43,157 nucleotides of DNA from Caldilineaceae bacterium (GTDB lineage: Bacteria > Chloroflexota > Anaerolineae > Caldilineales > Caldilineaceae): contig WTGY01000003.1 of assembly GCA_011523365.1 (NCBI GenBank), positions 1 to 43,157 on the forward strand, given 5' to 3'. The notes below the pieces were generated by a model. The model saw only the letters and a program-made list of their open reading frames with translations. It did not search any database and was not told the origin of the DNA. Shown one piece after another: positions 25,807 to 34,071 of the stretch. Position 1 is the first letter of the stretch. Each line of letters starts with the position of its first letter. The translations under genes and the position numbers were made by a program.

Positions 25807-26000
25807 TGCGCTACTCCAAGTCCATACCGCCTGCCGGTGCGGCAAATCATATCACGGGACGGCGGGGGAGTGGTAAAATAAACTTGGCAGCCGATCCGCC
25901 ATGCAGTGTACTCTATAGGAATTTGCTAGGTGGTAACCACCGCTTCCTCAAAGCAGAATCAGACGACCTGATTGACTATCACTGACGCGAGCTGACAACC

Positions 26001-26294
26001 ATGGCTATGAAGAATCCACCGCATCCTGGCAGCAGTATAAAGGAAAACTGTCTGGACCCGCTTGGCCTCAATGTCACTGATGCGGCAAAGGTGTTGGGCG
26101 TGGCCCGTCATACACTTTCAAGGGTACTGAACGGCCACGAGGGCATTTCAGCGGAGATGGCTATTCGCCTGGAGAAGGCCGGATGGTCGAACGCCGGGTT
26201 CTGGCTGAAGCGACAAACCGCCTATGATCTGGCGCAGGCGCGCCGAAACGAAGATCAGATCAAGGTCGAGCGCTACCGGCCGCAGGCGGTATGA
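26001..26294 (+). CDS. higA: HigA-family antitoxin, XRE-type DNA-binding protein
   Basis: A 97-residue protein of the HigA/VapI addiction-module family. It begins with the family block [11 protein letters not shown] and has a helix-turn-helix at about 24-62 ([26 protein letters not shown]), then the usual [28 protein letters not shown]. It should bind the HigB toxin and repress its own operon. The partner toxin gene should lie just upstream, but only a segment ending D-D-L-I-D-Y-H-stop (to 25985) resembles a HigB end. The antitoxin therefore looks orphaned. It is divergent from the AAA ATPase gene. Confidence 0.9.
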   Translation: MAMKNPPHPGSSIKENCLDPLGLNVTDAAKVLGVARHTLSRVLNGHEGISAEMAIRLEKAGWSNAGFWLKRQTAYDLAQARRNEDQIKVERYRPQAV

Positions 26295-26449
26295 TCGAGA
26301 AGCAAGCAGAGTGCTCTCACTCCTCTCTCCTCTTGACTCTCTCCTCAGCAGTTCCAGTTTGCCGTTTGGTCTGAATTGGTAAACACTGCACCTGCGCAGC
26401 GCGTCAGAACCGCCGCGCCATCCAACCACCACTCCGAACGCAGGTGACC

Positions 26450-27247
26450 ATGACAAACGAGACCCAACCCTCACCGGTAGCAACCTTCCGCGCCAAGATG
26501 GCGGCGGGCGATATCTGTATCGGCGCGTCGATCACGCTGACCGACCCGCACGCGACCGACGCGCTCGGCGATTCGGTCGATTTTTTCTGGATCGACATGG
26601 AACACAGCATGATGAGCGCGGAGGCGCTGGGCGGGCATTTCCTGGCGGCGAAGGCGCGCAGCAGACCGGCGCTTGTGCGTGTGCCCGGAAGCGGCACACC
26701 TTTCATCAAGCCGGTGCTGGACGCGGGCGCGGACGGCATCATCGTGCCGCAGGTGCGCTCGGCGGCTGAGGTACAGGATGTGGTCAACAGCTGCCGCTAC
26801 CCACCCCTGGGCGAGCGCGGCTATGGGCCGCGCGTGCCCGCCAACTACGGGCGCGACGGCGGCAACGCCTACACCGAGCGGGCCAACCGGGAGATCTTCG
26901 TGGCCGTCCAGATCGAAAACGCAGAGGCTTTCGCCGCGCTGGACGATATCCTGGCCATCGAAGGGCTGGACTCGATCGCGCTGGGGCCTTGGGACCTCTC
27001 GGCGTCATTGGGGCTGCTGGGCGACGTGGAACATCCGACCGTGATCGAGGCGGTGGACAGCATCATCGCCCGCACGCGGGCTGCTGGCCTGTTTGTGGGG
27101 GCCGGGATGGCGCCTGATGCACGCTTTGCGCTTGGTATGGCGAAACGCGGTGTGCAGTGGTTACAGGTGGGCGACGACTGCGGCTACATGATCCTGGCGA
27201 TGGACCAGATCACGGCCGAGGTGCGGAGTCAGTACAGCAGTTCCTAG
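26450..27247 (+). CDS. HpcH/HpaI-type class II pyruvate aldolase
   Basis: A 265-residue metal-dependent aldolase that should split 2-keto-3-deoxy sugar acids or related compounds to pyruvate or an aldehyde. Family residues are visible: H52 (IDMEHS), R77 (LVRVPG), metal ligands E156 (VQIENAEA) and D182 (LGPWDLS). The block PPLGERGYGP is typical. ATG 26450 is preferred over the in-frame GTG 26444; AGGTGA lies just upstream. It is isolated between toxin-antitoxin-like genes, with no operon partner. A role downstream of the enolase-superfamily dehydratase in sugar-acid breakdown is plausible inference. Confidence 0.92.
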   Translation: MTNETQPSPVATFRAKMAAGDICIGASITLTDPHATDALGDSVDFFWIDMEHSMMSAEALGGHFLAAKARSRPALVRVPGSGTPFIKPVLDAGADGIIVPQVRSAAEVQDVVNSCRYPPLGERGYGPRVPANYGRDGGNAYTERANREIFVAVQIENAEAFAALDDILAIEGLDSIALGPWDLSASLGLLGDVEHPTVIEAVDSIIARTRAAGLFVGAGMAPDARFALGMAKRGVQWLQVGDDCGYMILAMDQITAEVRSQYSSS

Positions 27248-27326
27248 TTTTCAGTTTCTAGTTTTTAGTTGATGGGAGGCGGGCGCTTTTTAGGTGTGAC
27301 ATGTCAGGGAGACAATGATTCAACTC

Positions 27327-27803
27327 TCAGAAGCGCCACTGCTCACGTTCCATAAATCCTTCAAGATCTGTCCAGTCGACCCCGAAGTATTCACACACAT
27401 TCGGAATCTTCGGAGCGTTGGGCGTATGTCTCTCGGTCGTTACTACACAACCGTTATCCAGGCATTGGGCCCGTGCTATGACGAAAGGATCTGCGACCGG
27501 CCTTCCCCGCATACGTTCCTTTTTTCGAATCATGTCCTGAAAATGATCGACACTGAATATATCCCTGACGGCTTCTAATTCCGTAACAGTTGGCGTTACG
27601 AATACTTTTCTCCGATTCTGTTTGGCCCATTCCGCCAGGTCGTCACCATACCCCTCCACCTCATTACTGACCTCTCGCGTCGAAGTTATGCGACCGTTCT
27701 CAACCATTCCATCGAAATTATTCCAAAGAGAAGGAAAGCGTTCGCGATAATAGTGACGGAAAAGATCAATCAGCGGACCACTATCGAACACATAAACTGT
27801 CAC
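27327..27803 (-). CDS. DUF4411 (PIN-like) protein, toxin candidate
   Basis: A 158-residue protein of the DUF4411 family, which is related to PIN ribonucleases. Acidic residues fit the PIN fold: D7 (VYVFDSGPLIDLF), E in the STREVSNEVEG helix, D in VADPFVIARA and the TTERHTPNAPKIPNVC end. The GTG start at 27803 overlaps the upstream protease gene stop by 4 bases (GTGA), so translation is coupled. The pairing of an XRE-ImmA/IrrE gene with DUF4411 recurs in prokaryotes and is usually read as toxin-antitoxin-like. The toxin role is inference. Confidence 0.82.
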   Translation of the reverse strand: MTVYVFDSGPLIDLFRHYYRERFPSLWNNFDGMVENGRITSTREVSNEVEGYGDDLAEWAKQNRRKVFVTPTVTELEAVRDIFSVDHFQDMIRKKERMRGRPVADPFVIARAQCLDNGCVVTTERHTPNAPKIPNVCEYFGVDWTDLEGFMEREQWRF

Positions 27804-28990
27804 GCGGCCGTCCCCTGCTTGAACAGCCACTCTTCCATTCCAGGGACGCTCCTCGGTTTCACATCCAGATAGTCAGCGGCCTGTTCTATCGATATACGCC
27901 CCTTGTGGTAACTGCTGAAGACGGTCTCGATATATTTTTCGCCCAGGTAGGCACCCCGAGTCAGATAATAATCACCACCGGCGCCGCTGTTTTCTATTCG
28001 CTGACTCCGCCATTGCCGCGTCTTCTCTTCGTACTCCTGCTGGCTAACTCGGCCCCAGTCCAGCAACCGCCGCAGAATGGTCTCCCGGCTCACACCATAC
28101 AATACGGCCCAGTCTCCGATCGCGCCATCATGAATAGGCTCGCCAGCCAGCCGCGCTTGAAAATCCTCAGAAGGGACCAAAAACTGGGCGGCGAACTGAT
28201 TGCAGAGTATCTCTATGCGTCTGTTGTCACCGGTCAGATATTCAATATAGTCGTCCTGTCGCGTATCCACCCCGCCGGTGTGCATCAACAGGTGTGCCAA
28301 CTCATGGAACAGGGTGAAGATCTGCCGGTTTTTTGCCTTGTTGTTGTTGACGTAGATGACGGGAAAATCCGTGTCGTACAGGCAGAAGCCGGAAAAAGTG
28401 CTTTCCACGCTGTCCACCTTCTTCTTGCCCGGTGGATTGAAGCCATCCTTAAATACAAAGACACCGTGATCCTCTAGTACCGTTCGCCAGCGCTTGAGCG
28501 CATCATCCGCATCGTCCCAACTCTGTTGTTCAGTCAGATCGATGCCCAGATAGGCCCGGACCTGGTCCGCCATTTCGCTTACTTCAACAGAGGGCGCGAA
28601 GTTCAAGTCGCGCAGTATCTGGCGGTTTGCCGGATTCACTCCTTCATACAGTTCAGCAAGGTTCAGTTGAAACACTCTGGCCCTGCGCAGCAGAAAAAGG
28701 ATACGCGGGGGCATACGCTGCAGTTCCTGCTCCGGCAGAGTACGAAACGATTGCTCAACGGCATCTTCATCCGGGACTTCGGGAAAGAAGAATAGAGCGA
28801 CCGGACGCTTATAGATATCATAAGCGAGTCTTTCCAACTGGATATAGGTCGGAGACTCGTCGCCGCGCTCCCAGGCCTCGATATCCGACACTCTTTTGTT
28901 CATGCGCCCCGCCACCTCTTCCAGCGAGAGTCGCATGCTGTCACGCGCCCAGCGTAACACATCGGGATTAACGGGGATCGGGTCGCTCAT
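27800..28990 (-). CDS. XRE helix-turn-helix ImmA/IrrE-family metalloprotease
   Basis: A 396-residue protein. An XRE DNA-binding domain (about 8-62: RWARDSMRLSLEEVAGRMNKRVSDIEAWERG) is followed by a linker and a ImmA/IrrE zinc-peptidase domain with H229-E-L-A-H233. The FSGFCLYDTDFPVIYVNNN block before it is typical. ImmA/IrrE proteins cleave repressors or antitoxins, and the fused XRE domain often represses its own operon. ATG 28990 has a very strong GGAGGTGA site 7 bases upstream; an upstream in-frame extension is not supported. It is coupled to the DUF4411 gene by a 4-base overlap. Confidence 0.9.
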   Translation of the reverse strand: MSDPIPVNPDVLRWARDSMRLSLEEVAGRMNKRVSDIEAWERGDESPTYIQLERLAYDIYKRPVALFFFPEVPDEDAVEQSFRTLPEQELQRMPPRILFLLRRARVFQLNLAELYEGVNPANRQILRDLNFAPSVEVSEMADQVRAYLGIDLTEQQSWDDADDALKRWRTVLEDHGVFVFKDGFNPPGKKKVDSVESTFSGFCLYDTDFPVIYVNNNKAKNRQIFTLFHELAHLLMHTGGVDTRQDDYIEYLTGDNRRIEILCNQFAAQFLVPSEDFQARLAGEPIHDGAIGDWAVLYGVSRETILRRLLDWGRVSQQEYEEKTRQWRSQRIENSGAGGDYYLTRGAYLGEKYIETVFSSYHKGRISIEQAADYLDVKPRSVPGMEEWLFKQGTAA

Positions 28991-29054
28991 GTCGTCACCT
29001 CCGTAACCGCCTCCATACAAATGCCCAAAGTTTGCCTCTGCTATTCTACCATGT

Positions 29055-30125
29055 CTACCAATCCGGAATCTCCACCATCTGCCCGCCTTGCAGCGCACTT
29101 TCATGCGCGCACATGCCGGGGAGCGCCATTCGGAGCGCGGCGTGGATGTCGAGCGGGGGCGGGGTGTCGTCGCGGATGCAGGCGACGAAGTCCTGGATCA
29201 TCATGTACTCGGCGGTGCCGTGGCCGCCCTGCGTCGCTTCGGGTGGAGCGTCGGTGACATTCTCTGTGATCGGCATCTCGATCATGTTGTTCAGATGCGG
29301 CACCGAATCCAGCCATGCGTTGGTCTGCAGCGGGCTGGTCGGCGGGCGCGAGGTCTCGAGGACGCCGTCGGTGCCGTAGATTGAGTAGTAGTGGAACATC
29401 GGCTCGCGGGTGATGCCGAAGGCGACCAGGATTTTGATCACGCCGCCGCTGGCCGTCTGCAGAATCGCCACTTCGGTGCCGGACTTTACGCGGACGGGCA
29501 GGTCCCCGGTACCGGTGGTGACGCTCATGCCGCTGGCGGCGACGCAGCGTTCGCCCGTCACTTTGAGCAGCGGGCCGAGGCTGTGGGTGCAGTAGTGAAT
29601 GGGCGGCATTGAGGCGCGCCAGGTGGGTGAGCCGTCGGCCTGGCGCAGCAGATGGCGCGTGTCGTGGATGTACTCGGCCTCGGCGTACATGAAGTCGCCC
29701 AGCAGGCCCTGGCCCCACATCTCCCGCCAGCTCAGAATATGGGCCCAGTAGCAGCAGTTCTCGGCCAGCATGAAGTTCTGGCGCGGATGCGCCTGCACCG
29801 CGGCGAGAATCTGGCGGCATTCATCGATGTTGGCGGCGAGGGTGACTTCCTGCAGGACGTGGCAGCCGGCCTCGAGCGCGGCCACGGTGTGCTGGCAGTG
29901 CAGGGGGACCGGCGAGGCGACGAAGACGATGTCCAGCCCGTGCGCCAGCATGTCGTCGTATGCGCTGTACTGGCGGGCCTGGGGGAAGAGTGCGCCGAAC
30001 CGTTCCAGGGCGCCGGCGTCGATATCGCAGCCGGCGACCACGTCGCAGTCGGGCATGAGGTCGAAGACGCGCGCAGGGCCGAGACCGCGGTACAGCCCGA
30101 CAACTCCTACGCGATAGTTGCGCAT
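29055..30125 (-). CDS. Gfo/Idh/MocA-family oxidoreductase (first of three)
   Basis: A 356-residue NAD(P)-dependent sugar or polyol dehydrogenase-like protein. The Rossmann start is YRVGVVGLYRGLGPARV, in which the usual GxGxxG is changed to GLYRGLG. The DIVFVASPVPLHCQHTVAALEAGCHVLQEVTLA segment holds the normal EKP position as QEV, so the catalytic lysine appears missing. The C-terminal beta-sheet domain is intact to IPDW. ATG 30125 has GGGAG 8 bases upstream. It lies downstream of a second family member with a strong hairpin between. The altered motifs suggest a changed substrate or loss of redox activity. Confidence 0.88.
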   Translation of the reverse strand: MRNYRVGVVGLYRGLGPARVFDLMPDCDVVAGCDIDAGALERFGALFPQARQYSAYDDMLAHGLDIVFVASPVPLHCQHTVAALEAGCHVLQEVTLAANIDECRQILAAVQAHPRQNFMLAENCCYWAHILSWREMWGQGLLGDFMYAEAEYIHDTRHLLRQADGSPTWRASMPPIHYCTHSLGPLLKVTGERCVAASGMSVTTGTGDLPVRVKSGTEVAILQTASGGVIKILVAFGITREPMFHYYSIYGTDGVLETSRPPTSPLQTNAWLDSVPHLNNMIEMPITENVTDAPPEATQGGHGTAEYMMIQDFVACIRDDTPPPLDIHAALRMALPGMCAHESALQGGQMVEIPDW

Positions 30126-30161
30126 AAGGAAACTCCCTTCAAAGGAGAGGAGTGAGTGAAG

Positions 30162-30209
30162 AGCAGAGAGGAGTGAGAGCTTCTCGCCCGCTTCTCACGC
30201 CTCTCTGCT
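30162..30209. promoter_or_regulatory. Long hairpin between two oxidoreductase genes
   Basis: AGCAGAGAGG, one mismatch, GTGAGA (30162-30178) pair with TCTCAC, mismatch, CCTCTCTGCT (30193-30209), a 16-base-pair stem. It separates two same-direction genes and may tune expression of the downstream one. No clear T-tract on the transcribed strand. Confidence 0.5.
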
Positions 30210-30215
30210 TGTTTC

Positions 30216-31295
30216 TTAGCCCACGCCGGAGGTGGCTTGGCGCAGGCGCGCGGCGCAGTCGATGCGGCGGCCGGTCGCCATGGATTCCTGCGCGGCGAAG
30301 GGGATGATCATGCCGGTCAGGATGGAGCGCGGGTCGTAGGGGCCTGCCGGGTTGGACTGGAGCCAGGCGACGAAGTCGCGGTGGATGCGGAAGTCGGCGC
30401 CGCCGTGTCCGCCGACGGCCGGCGGCAGCTCGATGGCTTGCGGCTCCTCGTCGTTGCGCCAGAGCGTCACCGCCGCGGGTGTCTGGCCTGCGCGCCTGCT
30501 GTGCATCACGACTTCCAACTGTCCTTCCGTACCATTGACAATGTAGCGCCGCTCGTAGTCCGGCCCGGAGGTGGTGAGATGGAGCGTGTAGAGGATGCCG
30601 TTGGAGAGCAGGCCGGAGATGGAGCAGGAGTCGCCGGCGGTCATGGGCCGGTCGTCGCCTTCGGTCCAGATGTTGCGCGTGATCGTGGCGGTGCAGTCCA
30701 CGACCTCTGCGCCGAGGCAGTGCTGGATGGTGTCGGTGTCGTGGGTGAGCTTGCCTTCGACCAGGGTGGAGGAGGGCGGCGTTCTGAAATGCGACCAGAC
30801 GCCCTGCGACCAGCGGTTGCCGGTGTTGACGTGGCCGAGCACGCTCTGGATACGGCCGAGGCTGCCCTCGTCGATGATGCGCTTCATGGCGAGCGTGGCG
30901 GGAAAGCGGCGCAGGTTGAAGCCGATGAAGAGGGGATAGTGATTGCGGACCACCTCTTGATACAGCTCTACGGTTTGCTCCCAGGTGAAGGCCACAGCCT
31001 TCTCGAGGAAGACGGGAATGCCGCGTTGCAGCGCGGCCAGCGCATGTTCTACATGGTCGACGGCGTAGCTGCCGACGAGTACGAAGTCGAGGTCGGGCGT
31101 ACCGGCCAGCATCTGGCGGTAGTCCTTGTAGAAGGAGGGGCCGAAGCGTTCCTCTTCTTCGGCGGTGGGGTCGCGCGGGTCGGCCACGGCGACGCAGCGA
31201 ACGGTCGCTTCCTCCATCGCTTCGAGGCTCTCCATGTGGTAGCGTCCGCGGCGGCCGAGGCCGATGACTGCGAAACGATATGTTGGTGTCGTCAT
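30216..31295 (-). CDS. Gfo/Idh/MocA-family oxidoreductase (second of three)
   Basis: A 359-residue protein. The Rossmann motif is VIGLGRRGRYHM (GxGxxG kept) and the EKP position reads E-K-A (VFLEKAVAF), so the catalytic lysine is retained. The C-terminal domain has the usual HDTDTIQHCLG helix at the substrate site and ends near TGRRIDC. Start at ATG 31295 with AAAGGTG upstream. It is the first gene of a probable two-gene unit with the following family member. Substrate unknown; sugar or inositol-like polyols are typical. Confidence 0.9.
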   Translation of the reverse strand: MTTPTYRFAVIGLGRRGRYHMESLEAMEEATVRCVAVADPRDPTAEEEERFGPSFYKDYRQMLAGTPDLDFVLVGSYAVDHVEHALAALQRGIPVFLEKAVAFTWEQTVELYQEVVRNHYPLFIGFNLRRFPATLAMKRIIDEGSLGRIQSVLGHVNTGNRWSQGVWSHFRTPPSSTLVEGKLTHDTDTIQHCLGAEVVDCTATITRNIWTEGDDRPMTAGDSCSISGLLSNGILYTLHLTTSGPDYERRYIVNGTEGQLEVVMHSRRAGQTPAAVTLWRNDEEPQAIELPPAVGGHGGADFRIHRDFVAWLQSNPAGPYDPRSILTGMIIPFAAQESMATGRRIDCAARLRQATSGVG

Positions 31296-31354
31296 ATCTG
31301 CACCTTTGTTCTGGATCTGTCTATTATTTTACCCTGTACGTAACTACTAAGCCA

Positions 31355-31385
31355 TGTTCTGTGTGTGTTCTGTGTGTTCTGTGTG
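31355..31385. repeat. Short tandem repeat, TGTTCTGTG units
   Basis: Three imperfect copies of TGTTCTGTG(TG) in a row, upstream of the second oxidoreductase gene. It could be slippage-prone. Its distance (about 60 bases) from the ATG places it near the promoter region. Confidence 0.7.
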
Positions 31386-31610
31386 CGGTCTGTCTGGGCG
31401 GAATGTACCGTCAGTATTTCTGTAGCGGGCTAGCGATTGTCATAGCGGTGAACGTTGGGTATATATGGGAGTTGCCTCGCCTGTGTTGCCTGCGCTGGCA
31501 CGTACTCGGAATGTGCCAAGACGCGGGGTGGGGGGGGTGGAAGCCCGGCCGCCGCGAGACGGCAACTTCATATTAGCCACACACTCGCTACGGCGCGGAC
31601 AGGACCGGGG

Positions 31611-31693
31611 GCGTTGCGGGGGCGGAGCCCCCGCACAAGGGAGGGCCGAATAGGCCCGACCGCCCAGAAGAGCGGTGGTCAGTGGTTAGTGGC
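31611..31693. repeat. Dispersed intergenic repeat A, copy 2
   Basis: The element has two hairpins. The first is GCGGGGGC-GGA-GCCCCCGC (31616-31634), the second GGGCC...GGCCC (31643-31657). A GACCGCCCA block and a GTGGTCAGTGGTTAGTGGC tail follow. Copies are at 1-62 (cut) and 38455-38541. Confidence 0.85.
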
Positions 31694-31812
31694 CAGTCGT
31701 CAGAGAGGTCGCTTCCCCTGCCCCTGTGTTGATCGCGGAATGGCTATGGCTTAGTAGTTGCCCCTGTACGAGTTTATCCGAATTCAGTCCTGTAGTACAC
31801 TCTGATAGCCCT

Positions 31813-32028
31813 ATGAAGTTCCATTATTATCCTGACACGGATTCCCTCTATATTGACCTCTCTGAAAGACCGAGTACGGATTCAACAGAGGTCGCCCCGG
31901 GCGTCATTTTGGATTTCGATGAGAGCGGCCAACTTGTCGGCATCGATATCGACCATGCCAGTAAAGTTGCCAATCTGTCAACGCTCGAAGCGAAGTCACT
32001 GCCGGTCCAGTCGATAACGCTCGTCTAG
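31813..32028 (+). CDS. DUF2283 family protein
   Basis: A 71-residue small protein matching DUF2283: MKFHYYPDTDSLYIDLSERP, then the VAPGVILDFDESGQLVGIDIDHAS core and a helical end. The family function is unknown; members often sit near toxin-antitoxin-like DUF4258 genes. None is seen next to it here. Start at ATG 31813; no strong ribosome site. It lies between repeat A and the convergent third oxidoreductase gene, and the gene length is complete for the family. Confidence 0.82.
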   Translation: MKFHYYPDTDSLYIDLSERPSTDSTEVAPGVILDFDESGQLVGIDIDHASKVANLSTLEAKSLPVQSITLV

Positions 32029-32073
32029 TTCAGAGCCCTGTCTTCGTGCATATTCTTCATATGAAGCTGCATC

Positions 32074-33087
32074 TCACCCGTTGCCGATGGCGCGCAGGTC
32101 GGCGACCACGCCCTGTGCTTCGGCTTCGTAGAGCTTCCAGATGACGCGCAGGCTTTGCAGGCTGCGGCGGGCGTCGGTGAGGGGGCGGCGGGCGTGCTCC
32201 AGGCAGTCGACGAAGTGGATCAGCTCGTTCTCGAGATGCTTGCCCACGGGTGCCTGGAACAACAACTGCTCGCTGCCTTTCTCAGCTTCGAGCGCGCCCC
32301 GGTGAAGGAACAGTTTCCCCTGGCTGATCTGTCCTTCCAACATGCCCTCGGTGCAGTGGGCGTGGAATGAGTATTTGAGGCGCGTGCCCTTGGCGCCCCA
32401 TGTGCCGAAATGGTAGCCGAGCGCGCCGGTGGCGAATTTGAGGGAGACGTTGGATGTGCCCTCGCCCTCCATCCAGGGCGTGCCGAAGTTGGTGCCGATA
32501 TGGGTGCCGGAGACGGGCTGCCCCATCCAGGCGAGCAGGATGTCGATATAGTGGCAGCCGTGGCTGAAGAGCTGGCCGCCGCCGAGCGTCTCTTTACGGT
32601 GCATCCAACTGCCCGGCTCGCCCTGCGTATGCTGCTCGGTCCAGATCGAAAGCTGGAAGAGGTCGCCGTAGGTTCTGGCCTTGAGCAGGCGCTCCATCTC
32701 GACGACGATCGGGTGAAAGCGCATGCAGTAGGCGACCATCAGGGTGCGGTTGGCCTGCTCGGCGGTCTCGATCAGGTCCAGACATTCGGCTTCCGAGTTG
32801 GCCAGCGGTTTCTCCATCAGCAGATGTTTGCCGCGGCGCAGCAGGTCGATGCCGATGGGATGGTGGAGGTGGTGGGGCACGGCGAGGATGGCGGCGTCGA
32901 TATGGTCGAGGACCTGGCGGTAGTCGGCGGCGACGGTGTCGCAGCGCATCAGGTCGGCGGTCGCTTGGGCGCGCGGCAGGTCCGGGTCGACCGCGGCGGT
33001 GAAGAGGGCGCGGCCCTGCAGTTTCTCGAAGGCGGCGCGGTGGGACTGGCCCATGCCACCGCAGCCGATCAGGCCGATGCGGATCAT
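32074..33087 (-). CDS. Gfo/Idh/MocA-family oxidoreductase (third of three)
   Basis: A 337-residue protein with an intact N-terminal Rossmann motif (IGLIGCGGMGQSH, GxGxxG) and the canonical catalytic E-K-P (HLLMEKPLAN). The substrate-side helix reads GGGQLFSHGCHYIDILLAWMG. It follows the MalG-type permease of the third importer after 51 bases in the same direction, so it probably belongs to that operon and processes the imported sugar. It is the most canonical of the three family members in the window. Confidence 0.93.
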   Translation of the reverse strand: MIRIGLIGCGGMGQSHRAAFEKLQGRALFTAAVDPDLPRAQATADLMRCDTVAADYRQVLDHIDAAILAVPHHLHHPIGIDLLRRGKHLLMEKPLANSEAECLDLIETAEQANRTLMVAYCMRFHPIVVEMERLLKARTYGDLFQLSIWTEQHTQGEPGSWMHRKETLGGGQLFSHGCHYIDILLAWMGQPVSGTHIGTNFGTPWMEGEGTSNVSLKFATGALGYHFGTWGAKGTRLKYSFHAHCTEGMLEGQISQGKLFLHRGALEAEKGSEQLLFQAPVGKHLENELIHFVDCLEHARRPLTDARRSLQSLRVIWKLYEAEAQGVVADLRAIGNG

Positions 33088-33138
33088 GGCTGCAGCCGCC
33101 GGGGGTCGGTCGTCAGAAAGCGGCCGTACGCCACCGAC

Positions 33139-34059
33139 CTACCCCTTGATTCCGGTACGCGCGATGCCCTGGATGAAGTGTTCCTGGCCGATGAAGAACA
33201 TGACGACAATCGGCAGGATGCTGATGACGGCGCCGGCCTGAATCAATTCCCAGCGTCCACCCGACTGGTTGGTCAGCAGGGTCAGCCCGAGGGTGATGGT
33301 CATGGTCTCGACCTTGGTGAGGAAGATCAACGGGCCCATGAGGTTGTTCCAGGAGCCGAGGAAGGTGAAGATGCCCAACGTGGCCAGGCCCGGCTTGGAG
33401 AGCGGCAGGAAGATACGGTAGTAGATCTGAATAAAACTGCAGCCGTCGATGCGCGCCGCCTCCACCATTTCCTGGGGAATGGTGAGATAGAACTGGCGCA
33501 TGAGGAAGATGCCAAAGGCGGTGCCGAAGAAGAACGGCACGGTAAGCGGCAGGTGTGTGCTGAGCCAGCCGATGTCGCGATAGAGCTTGAAGAGGGGAAT
33601 GAGGGTGACGTGGAAGGGGATCATGATCGTGGCGAGGATGATGGCGAAGATGATGTTTTTGCCCGGGAAGCGCATGCGCGCGAAGGCGAAGGCGGCCATC
33701 GAGCAGCTCAAGAGGGCGCCGACCGTGGCAAACACCGCGATCTTGATGCTGTTGATCAAGAAGAGATCAAAGGGCAGCACGTCGAAAAGCCTGGGGTAGT
33801 TCCCCCACTGCGGCGGAATCGAGATCCACTTCGGCGGGAGCAGCAGCACTTCGCCCGGCTCCTTAAGCGAGGTGGAGATCATCCACAGCAGAGGAAGGAG
33901 CATTGTGGCGCCAACGAGGGTAAGAACGGCATAGAGCAGCACGCGCCACGTGATGTGAAGGACTCTGTAGGAGGTCAGGCCTTCGGATGCGGCAGCAGAG
34001 GCGCCGGGTATCGCCGTGGTGCGGGCCTCACCGATGGGGGTTGCGTCTTGTGCGCTCAT
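33139..34059 (-). CDS. Carbohydrate ABC transporter permease, MalG type (third importer)
   Basis: A 306-residue CUT1 permease. A cytoplasmic N-terminus of about 35 residues precedes the first helix. The block MLLPLLWMISTSLKEPGE is typical, the EAA loop is EMVEAARIDGCSFIQIYYRIFLPLSKPGLA and the end is GIARTGIKG. Start at ATG 34059, 12 bases after the MalF-type stop. It forms the pore with the 34072-35001 product. No ATPase gene is present. Confidence 0.93.
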   Translation of the reverse strand: MSAQDATPIGEARTTAIPGASAAASEGLTSYRVLHITWRVLLYAVLTLVGATMLLPLLWMISTSLKEPGEVLLLPPKWISIPPQWGNYPRLFDVLPFDLFLINSIKIAVFATVGALLSCSMAAFAFARMRFPGKNIIFAIILATIMIPFHVTLIPLFKLYRDIGWLSTHLPLTVPFFFGTAFGIFLMRQFYLTIPQEMVEAARIDGCSFIQIYYRIFLPLSKPGLATLGIFTFLGSWNNLMGPLIFLTKVETMTITLGLTLLTNQSGGRWELIQAGAVISILPIVVMFFIGQEHFIQGIARTGIKG

Positions 34060-34071
34060 GGTGGTTCTACC

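Larger units (their letters stand above)
31296..31812. other. Intergenic region rich in repeats
   Basis: About 515 bases with no supported gene. It holds a short tandem repeat (31355-31385) and the fullest copy of repeat A (31611-31693). Open frames here translate to low-complexity repeat-derived peptides. Confidence 0.6.

Noticed and set aside
30237..31343. A 368-codon open frame on the plus strand
   Set aside because: Antisense to the second Gfo/Idh/MocA gene; Val/Gly/Glu-rich without domain.
31455..31754. Small proteins encoded in the repeat-rich spacer
   Set aside because: The frames are translations of repeat A and its flanks, without ribosome sites; similar peptides arise from other copies.
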